Below, piece after piece: positions 1 to 6,663 of a stretch of 64,000 bases of DNA. The position numbers and the translations under genes are program-made. Under the pieces are notes generated by a model. That model had not been told where the DNA came from, made no database searches, and saw nothing but the letters and a program-made list of their open reading frames with translations. Position 1 is the first letter of the stretch; every line of letters starts with the position of its first letter. Where the stretch lies: NCBI RefSeq assembly GCF_000422545.1, contig NZ_AULZ01000002.1, forward strand, positions 62,001 through 126,000. The letters run 5' to 3'. This stretch comes from Desulfocurvibacter africanus subsp. africanus DSM 2603. GTDB lineage: Bacteria; Desulfobacterota; Desulfovibrionia; Desulfovibrionales; Desulfovibrionaceae.

Positions 1-291
1 GGCCTGAGATGCGGGCAGGGGCGGGCAGGGCTGCGTCCGCAAGTTGCGGCAGGCCAGCTCGCGGTAGGCCGCGCAGATTTGCTCGGCCGTGCAGTAGTCG
101 GCGGCCTCGGGGAACAGGTCGCAGATGCCAGCGGCGATGAGCGGATCGGTGCTGCCGCCCGCGTCCAGCTGGTCCCACTCGAAGCGGCTGCCGAGCATCC
201 TCTCCGCCAGCTCCTTCCAGGCCTCGATAGGGCCTTCGGAGCGGCCCACCAAGGTGCCGTCAATGTCCCACAGAAAATGAATGGCTTGCAT
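1..291 (-). CDS. HAD-superfamily hydrolase, N-terminal part (runs off the window)
   Basis: The reverse strand reads from ATG at 291 to the window edge without a stop, giving the first 97 residues. The N-terminus carries the HAD motif I: D9-I-D11-G-T-L, where the first Asp is the phospho-aspartate nucleophile and the second the acid/base. A helical cap-like segment follows (residues about 18-90). HAD enzymes of this type are phosphoglycolate-phosphatase-like or beta-phosphoglucomutase-like; the substrate cannot be told from this fragment. No strong ribosome binding site is seen before the ATG. The motif makes the start and the family fairly certain, the function only generic. Confidence 0.75.
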   Translation of the reverse strand, partial: MQAIHFLWDIDGTLVGRSEGPIEAWKELAERMLGSRFEWDQLDAGGSTDPLIAAGICDLFPEAADYCTAEQICAAYRELACRNLRTQPCPPLPASQA

Positions 292-468
292 GGGACTTTA
301 GCATGCAAGCTTTGTGCACGTCCGCATGGCACCATCTGCGGATAGAAGGTGATTCGCTACCAGACCTGCCTGAGCTACCAAGCCGGACTTGAGGCTATCC
401 TTAGCTGGCCCAAGACTGGGGAAGTCTGCTATGCAAGCCCATCAATCTCATCAAGGAGGACGATCGCC

Positions 469-633
469 ATGGATCATCCACTGGCTTTGGGCCTGGCCGC
501 ATTGGCCGGGGTGCTGACCTTCGCGGCACTGGTGCTTGGGCTGCGCAAACGCTGCATCCCCTGAGTCTTGCTCTACGGCTCCCTGGGCGTGGGAGCTCTC
601 GTTTATTATCTGCTCAGCAAATGGCTGTACTGA
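469..633 (+). CDS. Candidate small membrane selenoprotein with C-x-x-U motif (in-frame UGA at 562-564)
   Basis: A strong AAGGAGGA ribosome binding site (453-460) lies 8 nt before ATG 469. The frame gives 31 codons, then TGA at 562-564, then 22 more sense codons in the same frame to TGA 631-633. Read through as selenocysteine, the product is 54 residues: a hydrophobic helix (about 5-25), a basic turn R26-K-R28, the redox-like motif C29-I-P-U32, and a second hydrophobic helix (33-49) ending K-W-L-Y. The part after the UGA is membrane-like and would be odd as untranslated DNA. A 7-bp hairpin with a G-rich loop (577-597) stands 21-23 nt after the UGA, inside the known bacterial SECIS window. The same window contains a much clearer Sec gene (2864-4156), so the host decodes Sec. 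Not a family I recognise. The alternative is a 31-residue protein or a nonsense-mutated gene. Confidence 0.6.
577..597 (+). promoter_or_regulatory. Candidate bacterial SECIS hairpin (small membrane protein)
   Basis: GGCTCCC (577-583) pairs with GGGAGCT (591-597), 7 bp with one G-U, closing the loop TGGGCGT. The loop guanines lie 21-23 nt after the UGA at 562-564, in the 16-37 nt window known for bacterial SECIS elements. The loop is not the canonical GGUC, so SelB recognition is only inferred. Confidence 0.5.
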
Positions 634-637
634 AGGC

Positions 638-1384
638 TTACGGAATGCTGTCCAGCGCGGCGAAGCGCGGCTCATGCAGCGGGATGATGATGTCGGCCAT
701 CTCGCGCACCTTGAGCATGGTGTCGTAAGCCTGAGCCGGATTGGTGCATGTGCCCGGAGGGATGACCTCCATCTCCATGGCCCTGACCTCCTGCGGCGGC
801 TCGAAGTTTTCCTGGATGACGCAGAAGCCGGTGATGGCCGCCGTGCCTTGGGTCGTGTCCACGAGCACGGTCAGGCCGCCCTCGGTGTGCGCCGGAGTGT
901 GCACCACGCGCACGCCAGGGACGATCTGCATGTCCTGGCGCACGATCCTGAGCTGGCCGTTTTCCTCCACATCGAGGATGTGGTCCTCCAGATAGCGGAA
1001 GTCGAGCGGGTGCGAATCGTGGATGCGCTCCAGTTCCTTCTCGTGCACATGGATTTCCGCGTTCACGCATTTGTAGTCGTTCTCGCAGTGATCGGCGTGC
1101 AGGTGCGTGTGGATGACGATGTCGATGTCCTCGGGCGCGAGCCCGAAGCGGGCCAGGCCCTCCTCGAAGGTGTAGATCTTTCCGCCGATGGCCTGCTCGC
1201 GGTCAGGCGACTGCAGGGGTCTCAGTTCGCCCGTGTCCACCAGGATGCGCTTATCCCCGCCTTCAAGAAACCAGCTGTAGATAGGAATGACGTACGGCTG
1301 CCCATAGCCCTGCTGGTAGGTCATCATACCCTTGTCGAAGCGCTTGGTGCCCATGACGATGGGATGAATGGTGAATGTCGGCAT
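638..1384 (-). CDS. MBL-fold metallo-hydrolase, N-acyl-homoserine-lactonase-like
   Basis: A 248-residue metallo-beta-lactamase-fold hydrolase starting at ATG 1384, preceded by GGAGGAG; the longer open frame upstream has no ribosome site. The metal motif HTHLHADH is at residues 92-99, a further His lies in the HTPAHTEGG segment, and a C-terminal His in the LHEPRF segment. This pattern fits the quorum-quenching lactonase (AiiA-like) branch, which opens lactone rings. The position where these enzymes usually carry the metal-bridging Asp reads I-T-G-F-C, so the second metal site may differ. No signal peptide, so probably cytoplasmic. It is divergent from the PocR/Fe-S genes with a palindrome in between. 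The lactonase substrate is inference only. Confidence 0.8.
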   Translation of the reverse strand: MPTFTIHPIVMGTKRFDKGMMTYQQGYGQPYVIPIYSWFLEGGDKRILVDTGELRPLQSPDREQAIGGKIYTFEEGLARFGLAPEDIDIVIHTHLHADHCENDYKCVNAEIHVHEKELERIHDSHPLDFRYLEDHILDVEENGQLRIVRQDMQIVPGVRVVHTPAHTEGGLTVLVDTTQGTAAITGFCVIQENFEPPQEVRAMEMEVIPPGTCTNPAQAYDTMLKVREMADIIIPLHEPRFAALDSIP

Positions 1385-1843
1385 AGCTCCTCCCCATAGG
1401 GTGCGAAGATTTCCTGAGCGGCATCTGTCCTGATCTAACTCTGGCGGTGCGAGAGGGCAAGGCGCTCCCTGGCGCCATACACGGCAGGGGATGTTGCAAG
1501 CCATCCCGTATTCTTTTGACATATGCGGACCGTTTTCCCTTGGCTGCCAAACGTAGCTCTGCGCTTATACCTGCACTATTCAGCTGATTAGCTTAGCGAT
1601 CCAGAAAAATCAATTCTAGTCCAACCATTAGGATGTTGCATCTATGTTGCGCATACGCAACATGACAAGATGCATGCACGCAACCTCCAATCAATTACCA
1701 TGTAGCCTTTGCTGGAGCACACTTTATAAGTTACTAACTAGCTTGATGTTTTTATGTGTAGTCGTGCTTGGCACGAGTCTTTCTATAGATGCCGCAATCC
1801 CGTAGCCGGAATTTGCGGCAAAGCATAACGGGAGGAGCATGCG
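1385..1843. other. Divergent intergenic region
   Basis: 459 bp between the MBL hydrolase and the PocR-domain gene. It is noticeably AT-richer than its surroundings and holds no supportable gene. Its main feature is the palindrome at 1644-1663 with an extra half site (ATGTTGCA, 1633-1640). A sequence resembling a -24 box (TGGCAC, 1769-1774) is followed at correct spacing by TTTC rather than TTGC. Confidence 0.7.
1644..1663. promoter_or_regulatory. Operator-like perfect palindrome
   Basis: ATGTTGCG (1644-1651) and CGCAACAT (1656-1663) are exact inverted repeats around the spacer CATA. A further ATGTTGCA half site lies at 1633-1640. The position between divergent genes suggests a dimeric regulator binding site; the regulator is not identifiable here. 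Confidence 0.55.
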
Positions 1844-2332
1844 ATGACATTGACGGACATCATGCCGGTAGATGGCTGGCGGAAGCTGGAAGAGGACCTG
1901 CACGCTTTCTCGCACATGAATTCGTGCGTGTTCGATTCCCAAGGCCGCCGAATCACGGATTACGCCAATTGGGGCAACAAGCTGTGCCCGCGCATCAAGT
2001 CCAATCCCCAAGGCTTGCAGGCTATCTGCGCCTGCGCCAACCAGGTCATCGCCCGGCATGCGGAGCAGCGTCAGGATGCTGTCCTGGAGGAGTGCGACGC
2101 TGGTTTCGCCAAACTGGTGGTGCCTGTCATCCGGGACGGGCAATTCCTGGGCGTGGTAGGTTGCTGCGGGCTTTTGCTGGACGGGTCGCATATCGAATCC
2201 GACTACGTGTCGCGCGTAACCGGCCTGCCCGTGACTGAGATCGAAGACTTGGCGGCTTCGATTCCCGCAATTTCACGCCAGCGTGCACACGAAATCATAA
2301 CTTTCATCCAGAAGCGCCTGACGGCCTTATAG
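1844..2332 (+). CDS. PocR sensory-domain protein
   Basis: 162 residues, start ATG 1844 with GGGAGGAG just upstream. The whole protein resembles the PocR ligand-binding domain, a PAS/GAF-related module first seen in the propanediol regulator PocR. Typical features are the early segment ending in S-C-V-F-D-S-Q-G-R-R-I-T-D, the Cys-rich middle (L-C-P-R-I-K and I-C-A-C-A-N) and the strand V-V-P-V-I-R-D-G-Q-F-L-G-V-V-G-C-C-G. No DNA-binding or kinase domain is attached, so it would act as a stand-alone sensor or ligand binder. It is the first of three same-strand genes ending in the Fe-S selenoprotein, suggesting that it senses the substrate or state of that enzyme. Six Cys could bind a metal or cluster (inference). 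Confidence 0.8.
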   Translation: MTLTDIMPVDGWRKLEEDLHAFSHMNSCVFDSQGRRITDYANWGNKLCPRIKSNPQGLQAICACANQVIARHAEQRQDAVLEECDAGFAKLVVPVIRDGQFLGVVGCCGLLLDGSHIESDYVSRVTGLPVTEIEDLAASIPAISRQRAHEIITFIQKRLTAL

Positions 2333-2360
2333 CCCGGCCACGTAAACTGAGGAGGTCTCC

Positions 2361-2840
2361 ATGGACGAGAAGAGAAAGGAATTTCTGCGCACCAAGGTCA
2401 TGCCCTTTCATGCCGCCATGTGCGCCCTGCTCAGGATAATGGCCAAGAACAAGACCAGCCCCCAACCTGGCCAGAAACCGCCGATCCTGGCTCAATGCGC
2501 ATTCGACACCGAGGCCTACTCCATCCGTTTCATCTGCCGTGGCAAAGGCATCCGGCCCTTCCTGGCCATCATGGATAGGCCCTGGCCGCACAAGGTCTAC
2601 CTTGGTCGGCTCATGCGCGACGGCAATGTCCATTTGTTCGAGGACGGGCTCAAGGTGTTCTTCAACTTCCTCCTGCAGGAGGAGGTTCTGGATGTCTTCA
2701 TCAGGGATTTGGAAAAGGCCGTCATCGAGATGGCCCTGGCCATGCGCCGGCGCTGTACCCTGAAGGAAGAGCAGGAAAAGGCGTCCGACGGGAGCTGTGC
2801 TACGTGTCAGTCCCGCCAGGCTCCGGAGATAATACACTGA
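2361..2840 (+). CDS. Conserved-looking protein of unknown function, between PocR and Fe-S genes
   Basis: 159 residues, ATG 2361 with TGAGGAGG 7 nt upstream. I do not recognise the family. It is soluble, mixed alpha/beta, with no signal peptide or membrane helix. It has a helical N-terminus, a strand-rich centre (about 40-90), a long helix (about 115-135, E-M-A-L-A-M-R-R-R) and a C-terminal C-A-T-C pair that could bind a metal. It sits 28 nt after the PocR gene and 23 nt before the Fe-S selenoprotein gene, so one transcript is likely. Confidence 0.75.
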   Translation: MDEKRKEFLRTKVMPFHAAMCALLRIMAKNKTSPQPGQKPPILAQCAFDTEAYSIRFICRGKGIRPFLAIMDRPWPHKVYLGRLMRDGNVHLFEDGLKVFFNFLLQEEVLDVFIRDLEKAVIEMALAMRRRCTLKEEQEKASDGSCATCQSRQAPEIIH

Positions 2841-2863
2841 ACCCGCAACACAAGGAGCGAGAT

Positions 2864-4156
2864 ATGGCAGACGCTGTAGTGCTCGACCGCGTGGAGCACC
2901 CGTTCCTGGACAAGGTCATGACCTTGGTCCCGGAGGGTGGCCACCTGACGCAGTGCTTCACCTGCGGAGCCTGCGCCTCGGGGTGCCCGGCCACGGGCCT
3001 TGAGGGCATGGATCCGCGCAAGTTCCTGCGCATGCTGGCCTTCGGCCTGGAGAAGCAGGCCCTGGAGAATCCGTGGATATGGATGTGCACCATGTGCCGG
3101 CGTTGCGTGCACGCCTGTCCCATGGGCGTGGACATCCCGCAGATGATCTACTACGCGCGGCAGACCTGGCCCAGGGACAAGCGGCCCAAGGGCATCATCG
3201 GCTCCTGCGATCAGGCCCTGCGTACAGAGGGCGGTAGCGCCATGGGCGCGAGCAGCGAGGACTTCCAGTTCGTCATCGAGGATGTGCTGGCCGAGGTGCG
3301 CGAGGCGGACCCGCGCTTCAAGGATCTTGAAGCGCCCATCAACAAGCCCGGCGCCAAGTTCTTCCTCAATCAGAACTCCCGCGAGCCGGTTACCGAGCCC
3401 GACGAGATGGTTCCATTGTGGAAGATACTGCATCTGGCAGGCGCGGATTGGACCTATGCAACCACGGGCTGGGCCGCGGAGAACTACTGCATGTTCGCGG
3501 CCGACGATGAGGCCTGGGAAAGCATCGTGCGCAAAAAGGTCAAGGGCGTGGAGGACCTTGGTGCAAAGATCTGGCTCAACACCGAGTGAGGCCACGAATT
3601 TTACGCAGTCCGGTCCGGACTGCAAAAGTTCAACATCAAGCCCAATTTCGAACTCGATACGATCATCCGTTGGTATGCCCTCTGGATTCGCGAAGGCAAG
3701 CTCAAGCCCAGCTCCGATTGGAACAAGGACCTGAAGATCAAGTTCACGGTGCAGGACCCCTGTCAGCTCGTGCGCAAATCCCTGGGCGACCCCATCGCCG
3801 AGGACCTGCGCTTCGTGGTCAAGGCCGTGGTGGGCGCGGATAACTTCGTGGACATGTGGCCCAACAAGTCGAACAACTACTGCTGCGGCGGCGGTGGCGG
3901 TTTCCTCCAGTCAGGCTACGCCGACGCGCGCAGGCAGTACGGCAAGGTCAAGCTCGACCAGATCCTGGCCACCAAGGCGCAGTACTGCATAACGCCCTGC
4001 CATAACTGCCATTCCCAGGTTCATGACTTGGCCGAGCACTACAAGGCTCCGTACCACACCGTGCATTTGTGGACGCTGTTGGCATTGTCGTTGGGCGTGC
4101 TCGGCGAGAATGAGCGATCCTACCTGGGACCCGAGTTGGCCGAGGTCGGCCTCTAA
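2864..4156 (+). CDS. HdrD-like Fe-S oxidoreductase, selenoprotein (Sec UGA at 3587-3589)
   Basis: Start ATG 2864 with AAGGAGCG upstream; an earlier in-frame GTG (2804) lies within the preceding gene. The frame meets TGA at 3587-3589 and continues without further stop to 4156, giving 430 residues with Sec at 242. Domains: two 4Fe-4S motifs (C31-F-T-C34-G-A-C37-x3-C41 and C75-x2-C78-x2-C81-x3-C85), a first CCG-type domain in which the expected E-C-G-H Cys is the UGA codon (T-E-U-G-H-E-F-Y), and a complete second CCG domain (C300, C340-C341-G, C379-H-N-C382). This is the fused HdrC/HdrB layout of HdrD and GlpC-type proteins, which pass electrons to disulfides, quinones or menaquinone partners. 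No membrane helix is seen; the protein is cytoplasmic or peripheral. Automated calling would split it at the UGA. Partner enzymes are not in the window apart from the PocR and unknown genes upstream. Confidence 0.9.
3605..3623 (+). promoter_or_regulatory. Bacterial SECIS element of the Fe-S selenoprotein
   Basis: GCAGTCC (3605-3611) pairs perfectly with GGACTGC (3617-3623) around the loop GGTCC. The apical GGUC matches the SelB-binding loop of the E. coli fdhF SECIS, and its first G lies 23 nt after the UGA (3587-3589). The hairpin is coding at the same time. Confidence 0.88.
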
Positions 4157-4210
4157 TGACCATCGGGAACAGCGTATTACAATAGACATTCAGACCCCTT
4201 CCCCTTGCTG

Positions 4211-4240
4211 CCCCTGCCCGATCGTCGGGCAGGGGTTTTT
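4211..4240 (+). terminator. Rho-independent terminator of the Fe-S selenoprotein operon
   Basis: CCCCTGCCCGA (4211-4221) pairs with TCGGGCAGGGG (4225-4235), 11 bp with a 3-nt loop, followed by TTTTT (4236-4240). Confidence 0.92.
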
Positions 4241-4265
4241 CATTCATCTGAGCACTTCGCTAATG

Positions 4266-4336
4266 AACTGCGCGGGTCCAGGGCCGCGTCGGCCCTGGTG
4301 GGTGGGGTCTGGGGAGGGCAAAGCCCTTCCCAACTC
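4266..4336. repeat. Double-hairpin intergenic repeat, copy 1
   Basis: Two hairpins joined by a GGTGGGTGGGGTCTGGG linker: CCAGGGCC...GGCCCTGG and GGGAGGGC-aaa-GCCCTTCCC. It lies between the convergent ends of the selenoprotein and mazG genes. A near-identical copy in the other orientation is at 11568-11634. Confidence 0.75.
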
Positions 4337-4359
4337 TTATGCAGTTTGCTCTAAACCGG

Positions 4360-5154
4360 CTACCTCGCCTTGGCCTGCTCCCATAGCGTGTTCAACTCTT
4401 CCAGGTTCATGTCCGGCACGCTCTTGCCCTGGGCCGCGGCAAGTCCCTCCATGATGCTGAAGCGCTCCAGGAACTTGCGGTTGGCAAAATCCAGGGCCGC
4501 ATTGGCCTTGATGCCCTTGCGCCGGCCCAGTTCCACCAAGGTGAACAGGTAGTCGCCGAATTCGTCGTTCTGGCTGGCCTCGTCACCTTCCGCCAGTGCC
4601 TGCTGAAATTCACGCCACTCGGCGTCGAGCTGGCGTTCGACGTCGGCTTCGGATTCCCAAGTAAAGCCGTTGCGCGCGGCCTTGGCGTGGATGCGGTAGG
4701 CCCGCAGCAGGGGCGGCAATCCCTTGGGCAGGCTGTCGAACAACCCTTTGGGCTTGTCATCCTCGGCTGCGGCGCTCTTTTCCTCACGCTTGATGCGCTC
4801 CCAGTTAGTGAACAGCTCGCCCAGGTTCTCCACCTTGGTGTCGGAAAACACGTGCGGGTGGCGGCGGATCATCTTGGCCGCGCCGTCCTCCAGGGCTTGG
4901 GTAAGGGTGAACTTGCCGTCGCGCTCGTACAGCTCGCCGATGAACAGGAGCAGGAACATGACATCGCCCAGCTCCTCGCGCGCGCCGGCCACGTCCCCGG
5001 CTCGGATGGCCTCCACCAGTTCGAAGGCCTCTTCCACTACATAGTCGCACAGGCTCTCCGGGGTCTGCTCCAGGTCCCAGGGACAGCCGCCCGGGCCGAT
5101 GAGTGTTTGCACCACCTGGCGCAAGGCGGCCAATGCGTTCTTGTCGTCGGACAT
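4360..5154 (-). CDS. mazG: Nucleoside triphosphate pyrophosphohydrolase MazG
   Basis: 264 residues, the usual length of tandem-domain MazG. It hydrolyses (d)NTPs to NMP and pyrophosphate, clearing damaged or surplus nucleotides. The N-terminal half has G-P-G-G-C-P-W-D-L-E-Q-T near residue 20, then the acidic metal-binding set E-E-A-F-E-L-V-E-A and E-E-L-G-D-V-M-F. The second half repeats the fold with E-F-G-D-Y-L-F-T. I start it at ATG 5154 (M-S-D-D-K); the longer open frame upstream looks unlike coding sequence. A C-terminal helix ends in E-Q-A-K-A-R. It follows the CvpA-like gene on the same strand, separated by a hairpin. Confidence 0.92.
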   Translation of the reverse strand: MSDDKNALAALRQVVQTLIGPGGCPWDLEQTPESLCDYVVEEAFELVEAIRAGDVAGAREELGDVMFLLLFIGELYERDGKFTLTQALEDGAAKMIRRHPHVFSDTKVENLGELFTNWERIKREEKSAAAEDDKPKGLFDSLPKGLPPLLRAYRIHAKAARNGFTWESEADVERQLDAEWREFQQALAEGDEASQNDEFGDYLFTLVELGRRKGIKANAALDFANRKFLERFSIMEGLAAAQGKSVPDMNLEELNTLWEQAKAR

Positions 5155-5302
5155 GATGTGCTCGGTCGGTTTGAGGTGACGTCGATTACGGGTACGGCCG
5201 GTGTACCTCCGGTGATCGGCGGCGGCAACCCGAAAGGAGTGTCTCCGCAACCGTTAACGGAAGCCGGGCACCGGATTCTGAAGAAGCTTGGCGGGCAAGA
5301 TA

Positions 5303-5340
5303 GAGGAGGGCGAACCGCTCAGACCGGTCGCGCCCTCCTC
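5303..5340. terminator. Hairpin between cvpA-like and mazG genes
   Basis: GAGGAGGGCG (5303-5312) and CGCCCTCCTC (5331-5340) form a perfect 10-bp stem with an 18-nt loop. No T-run follows on either strand, so it may be a weak terminator or processing site. Confidence 0.5.
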
Positions 5341-5359
5341 TAGGTAGCATTACGGAAAG

Positions 5360-5899
5360 CTAGGCGGGGTTTTGCAGCGTAAATCCGTCGGCGGCCCGGC
5401 GCAGGCCGGCGGCGTTGTCGTGGTAAACCTTCTTGAGGCTGTTTGGCAGGTAGTCGGCCAGCCAGTCGGATACGCCACCCAGGTAGGGCTGCAGGGTGGA
5501 CTCGCGCAGGACCCCGGAGTCGGACGAATTGACGATTAGCACCATGACCAGAATGGCGCCCAGCAGGGCGCCCTTGATGAACCCGAATATGGAGCCGAAG
5601 AGATGGTCCATGCCAGAAAGCTTGCCCGCCTTGAGCGCCGTGCGCAAAAGGAAGCCGATCAGCCAGACCGCCAGCATTACGGCTAGCAGGGTCAGTATGT
5701 ACGCGACTATATGGGCCGTGGTGGGATCGTTCATGGCTCTGCCGACAATGGGCAGAAGCAGGTCGGAATGGCTGTTGGCGACCCAGAAGCCCAGGACAAG
5801 GCCGGTGATTGCGGCCAGTTCCATGAGCAGCCCCCTGAGGAAGCCCCTGATAGTAAAGAAGGCGAGAATCAGTACGAGCACGATATCCAAAATGTTCAT
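5360..5899 (-). CDS. CvpA-family inner-membrane protein
   Basis: 179 residues from ATG 5899, preceded by GAGGAGCG. Four hydrophobic helices (about 1-20, 26-45, 65-85, 100-125) and the start M-N-I-L-D-I-V-L are typical of CvpA, named for colicin V production and widespread in bacteria with a still vague role in envelope integrity and secretion. The G-x-x-x-G pattern near F-G-S-I-F-G-F-I-K-G-A-L-L-G is characteristic. The last 50 residues are soluble and charged. The mazG gene lies downstream on the same strand. Confidence 0.88.
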   Translation of the reverse strand: MNILDIVLVLILAFFTIRGFLRGLLMELAAITGLVLGFWVANSHSDLLLPIVGRAMNDPTTAHIVAYILTLLAVMLAVWLIGFLLRTALKAGKLSGMDHLFGSIFGFIKGALLGAILVMVLIVNSSDSGVLRESTLQPYLGGVSDWLADYLPNSLKKVYHDNAAGLRRAADGFTLQNPA

Positions 5900-6390
5900 G
5901 GCGCTCCTCGGCAGGCGGGTGGTCATATTGTCTAGGGTTCGGTTCCACACCTCTGCTAGCAGATGACGTTCCAAAAATGAAGGGTTCAAGGATGCAAGCT
6001 TGATTCGCGCCAAGCCTGCATATTCCGCTGCCGGCCAGGGTGGGAGCGTTTCTGGGCTCGCCCCGAGAAAACCGGGCAAACAATTATTTGCGCAGGTTGA
6101 TGCAAAAGATGTCGTGCGTGTCCAGTATTCGTGCATCGGTGATCTGGACTTGGCGGAAGTCCGTCATTTGAGCGGCTCGCTCGCCGCTGAGTGCGTGGCC
6201 GGTGGACGGCGCTTATGCCCTGCGAATGGTCGTCTAAAAGGCGGGAGTGGAGCTTCGTCACACCTTGGTGCGCCGCTGCTCGCCATCACGGGGCCGTTCA
6301 CCCGTTTACCAAATAAAGCGCGCTACATGGACGGTGGGGATGTAGAAAGCTGGCATGGACCCTGTGAACGCATGACCCAAGGAGGGAACC
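5900..6390. other. Intergenic region before the symporter cluster
   Basis: 491 bp between the divergent cvpA-like and DUF4212 genes. Open frames here have no ribosome sites or recognisable content. It should hold the promoters of both transcription units, but I see no convincing -35/-10 or -24/-12 pair. Confidence 0.6.
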
Positions 6391-6642
6391 ATGCAGGACA
6401 ACAAGAAACAGTATTGGCTCAAGAACCTGCGCCTCATGCTCGTGCTCCTGGGCGTCTGGGCGGCCGTATCATACGGCTGCGGCATCCTCTTCGTGGAGCA
6501 GCTCAACGCCGTGCGCATAGCCGGGTTCCCATTGGGGTTCTGGTTCGCACAGCAAGGCTCCATTTTTACCTTCGTGGTGATCATCTTTGTGTACATCTGG
6601 CGCATGAGCAAGCTCGACCGCGAGCATGACGTCCACGAATAG
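6391..6642 (+). CDS. DUF4212 small subunit of a solute:sodium symporter
   Basis: 83 residues, ATG 6391 with AAGGAGGG upstream. Two transmembrane helices (about 15-34 and 53-70) with a short loop containing F-P-L-G-F-W-F-A-Q-Q-G, the signature of the DUF4212 family. This small protein is regularly encoded just before a large SSS-family transporter, as here (21 nt gap), and is thought to be its partner subunit. Function beyond that is inferred from association. Confidence 0.9.
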   Translation: MQDNKKQYWLKNLRLMLVLLGVWAAVSYGCGILFVEQLNAVRIAGFPLGFWFAQQGSIFTFVVIIFVYIWRMSKLDREHDVHE

Positions 6643-6663
6643 CCGAGAGCAGGGAGCACATCC

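Noticed and set aside
536-1399. 287-codon plus-strand frame covering the MBL gene
   Set aside because: It runs antisense to the MBL hydrolase with its HxHxDH motif; only the first 100 bases overlap the Sec candidate, in another frame.
1769-1783. Possible sigma-54 promoter TGGCAC-N5-TTTC before the PocR gene
   Set aside because: The -12 element lacks the essential GC, and no activator site or regulator gene is nearby; kept only as a note.
3586-3843. Short frame after the UGA of the Fe-S gene
   Set aside because: It is in a different frame; the real continuation is in the frame of the upstream part.
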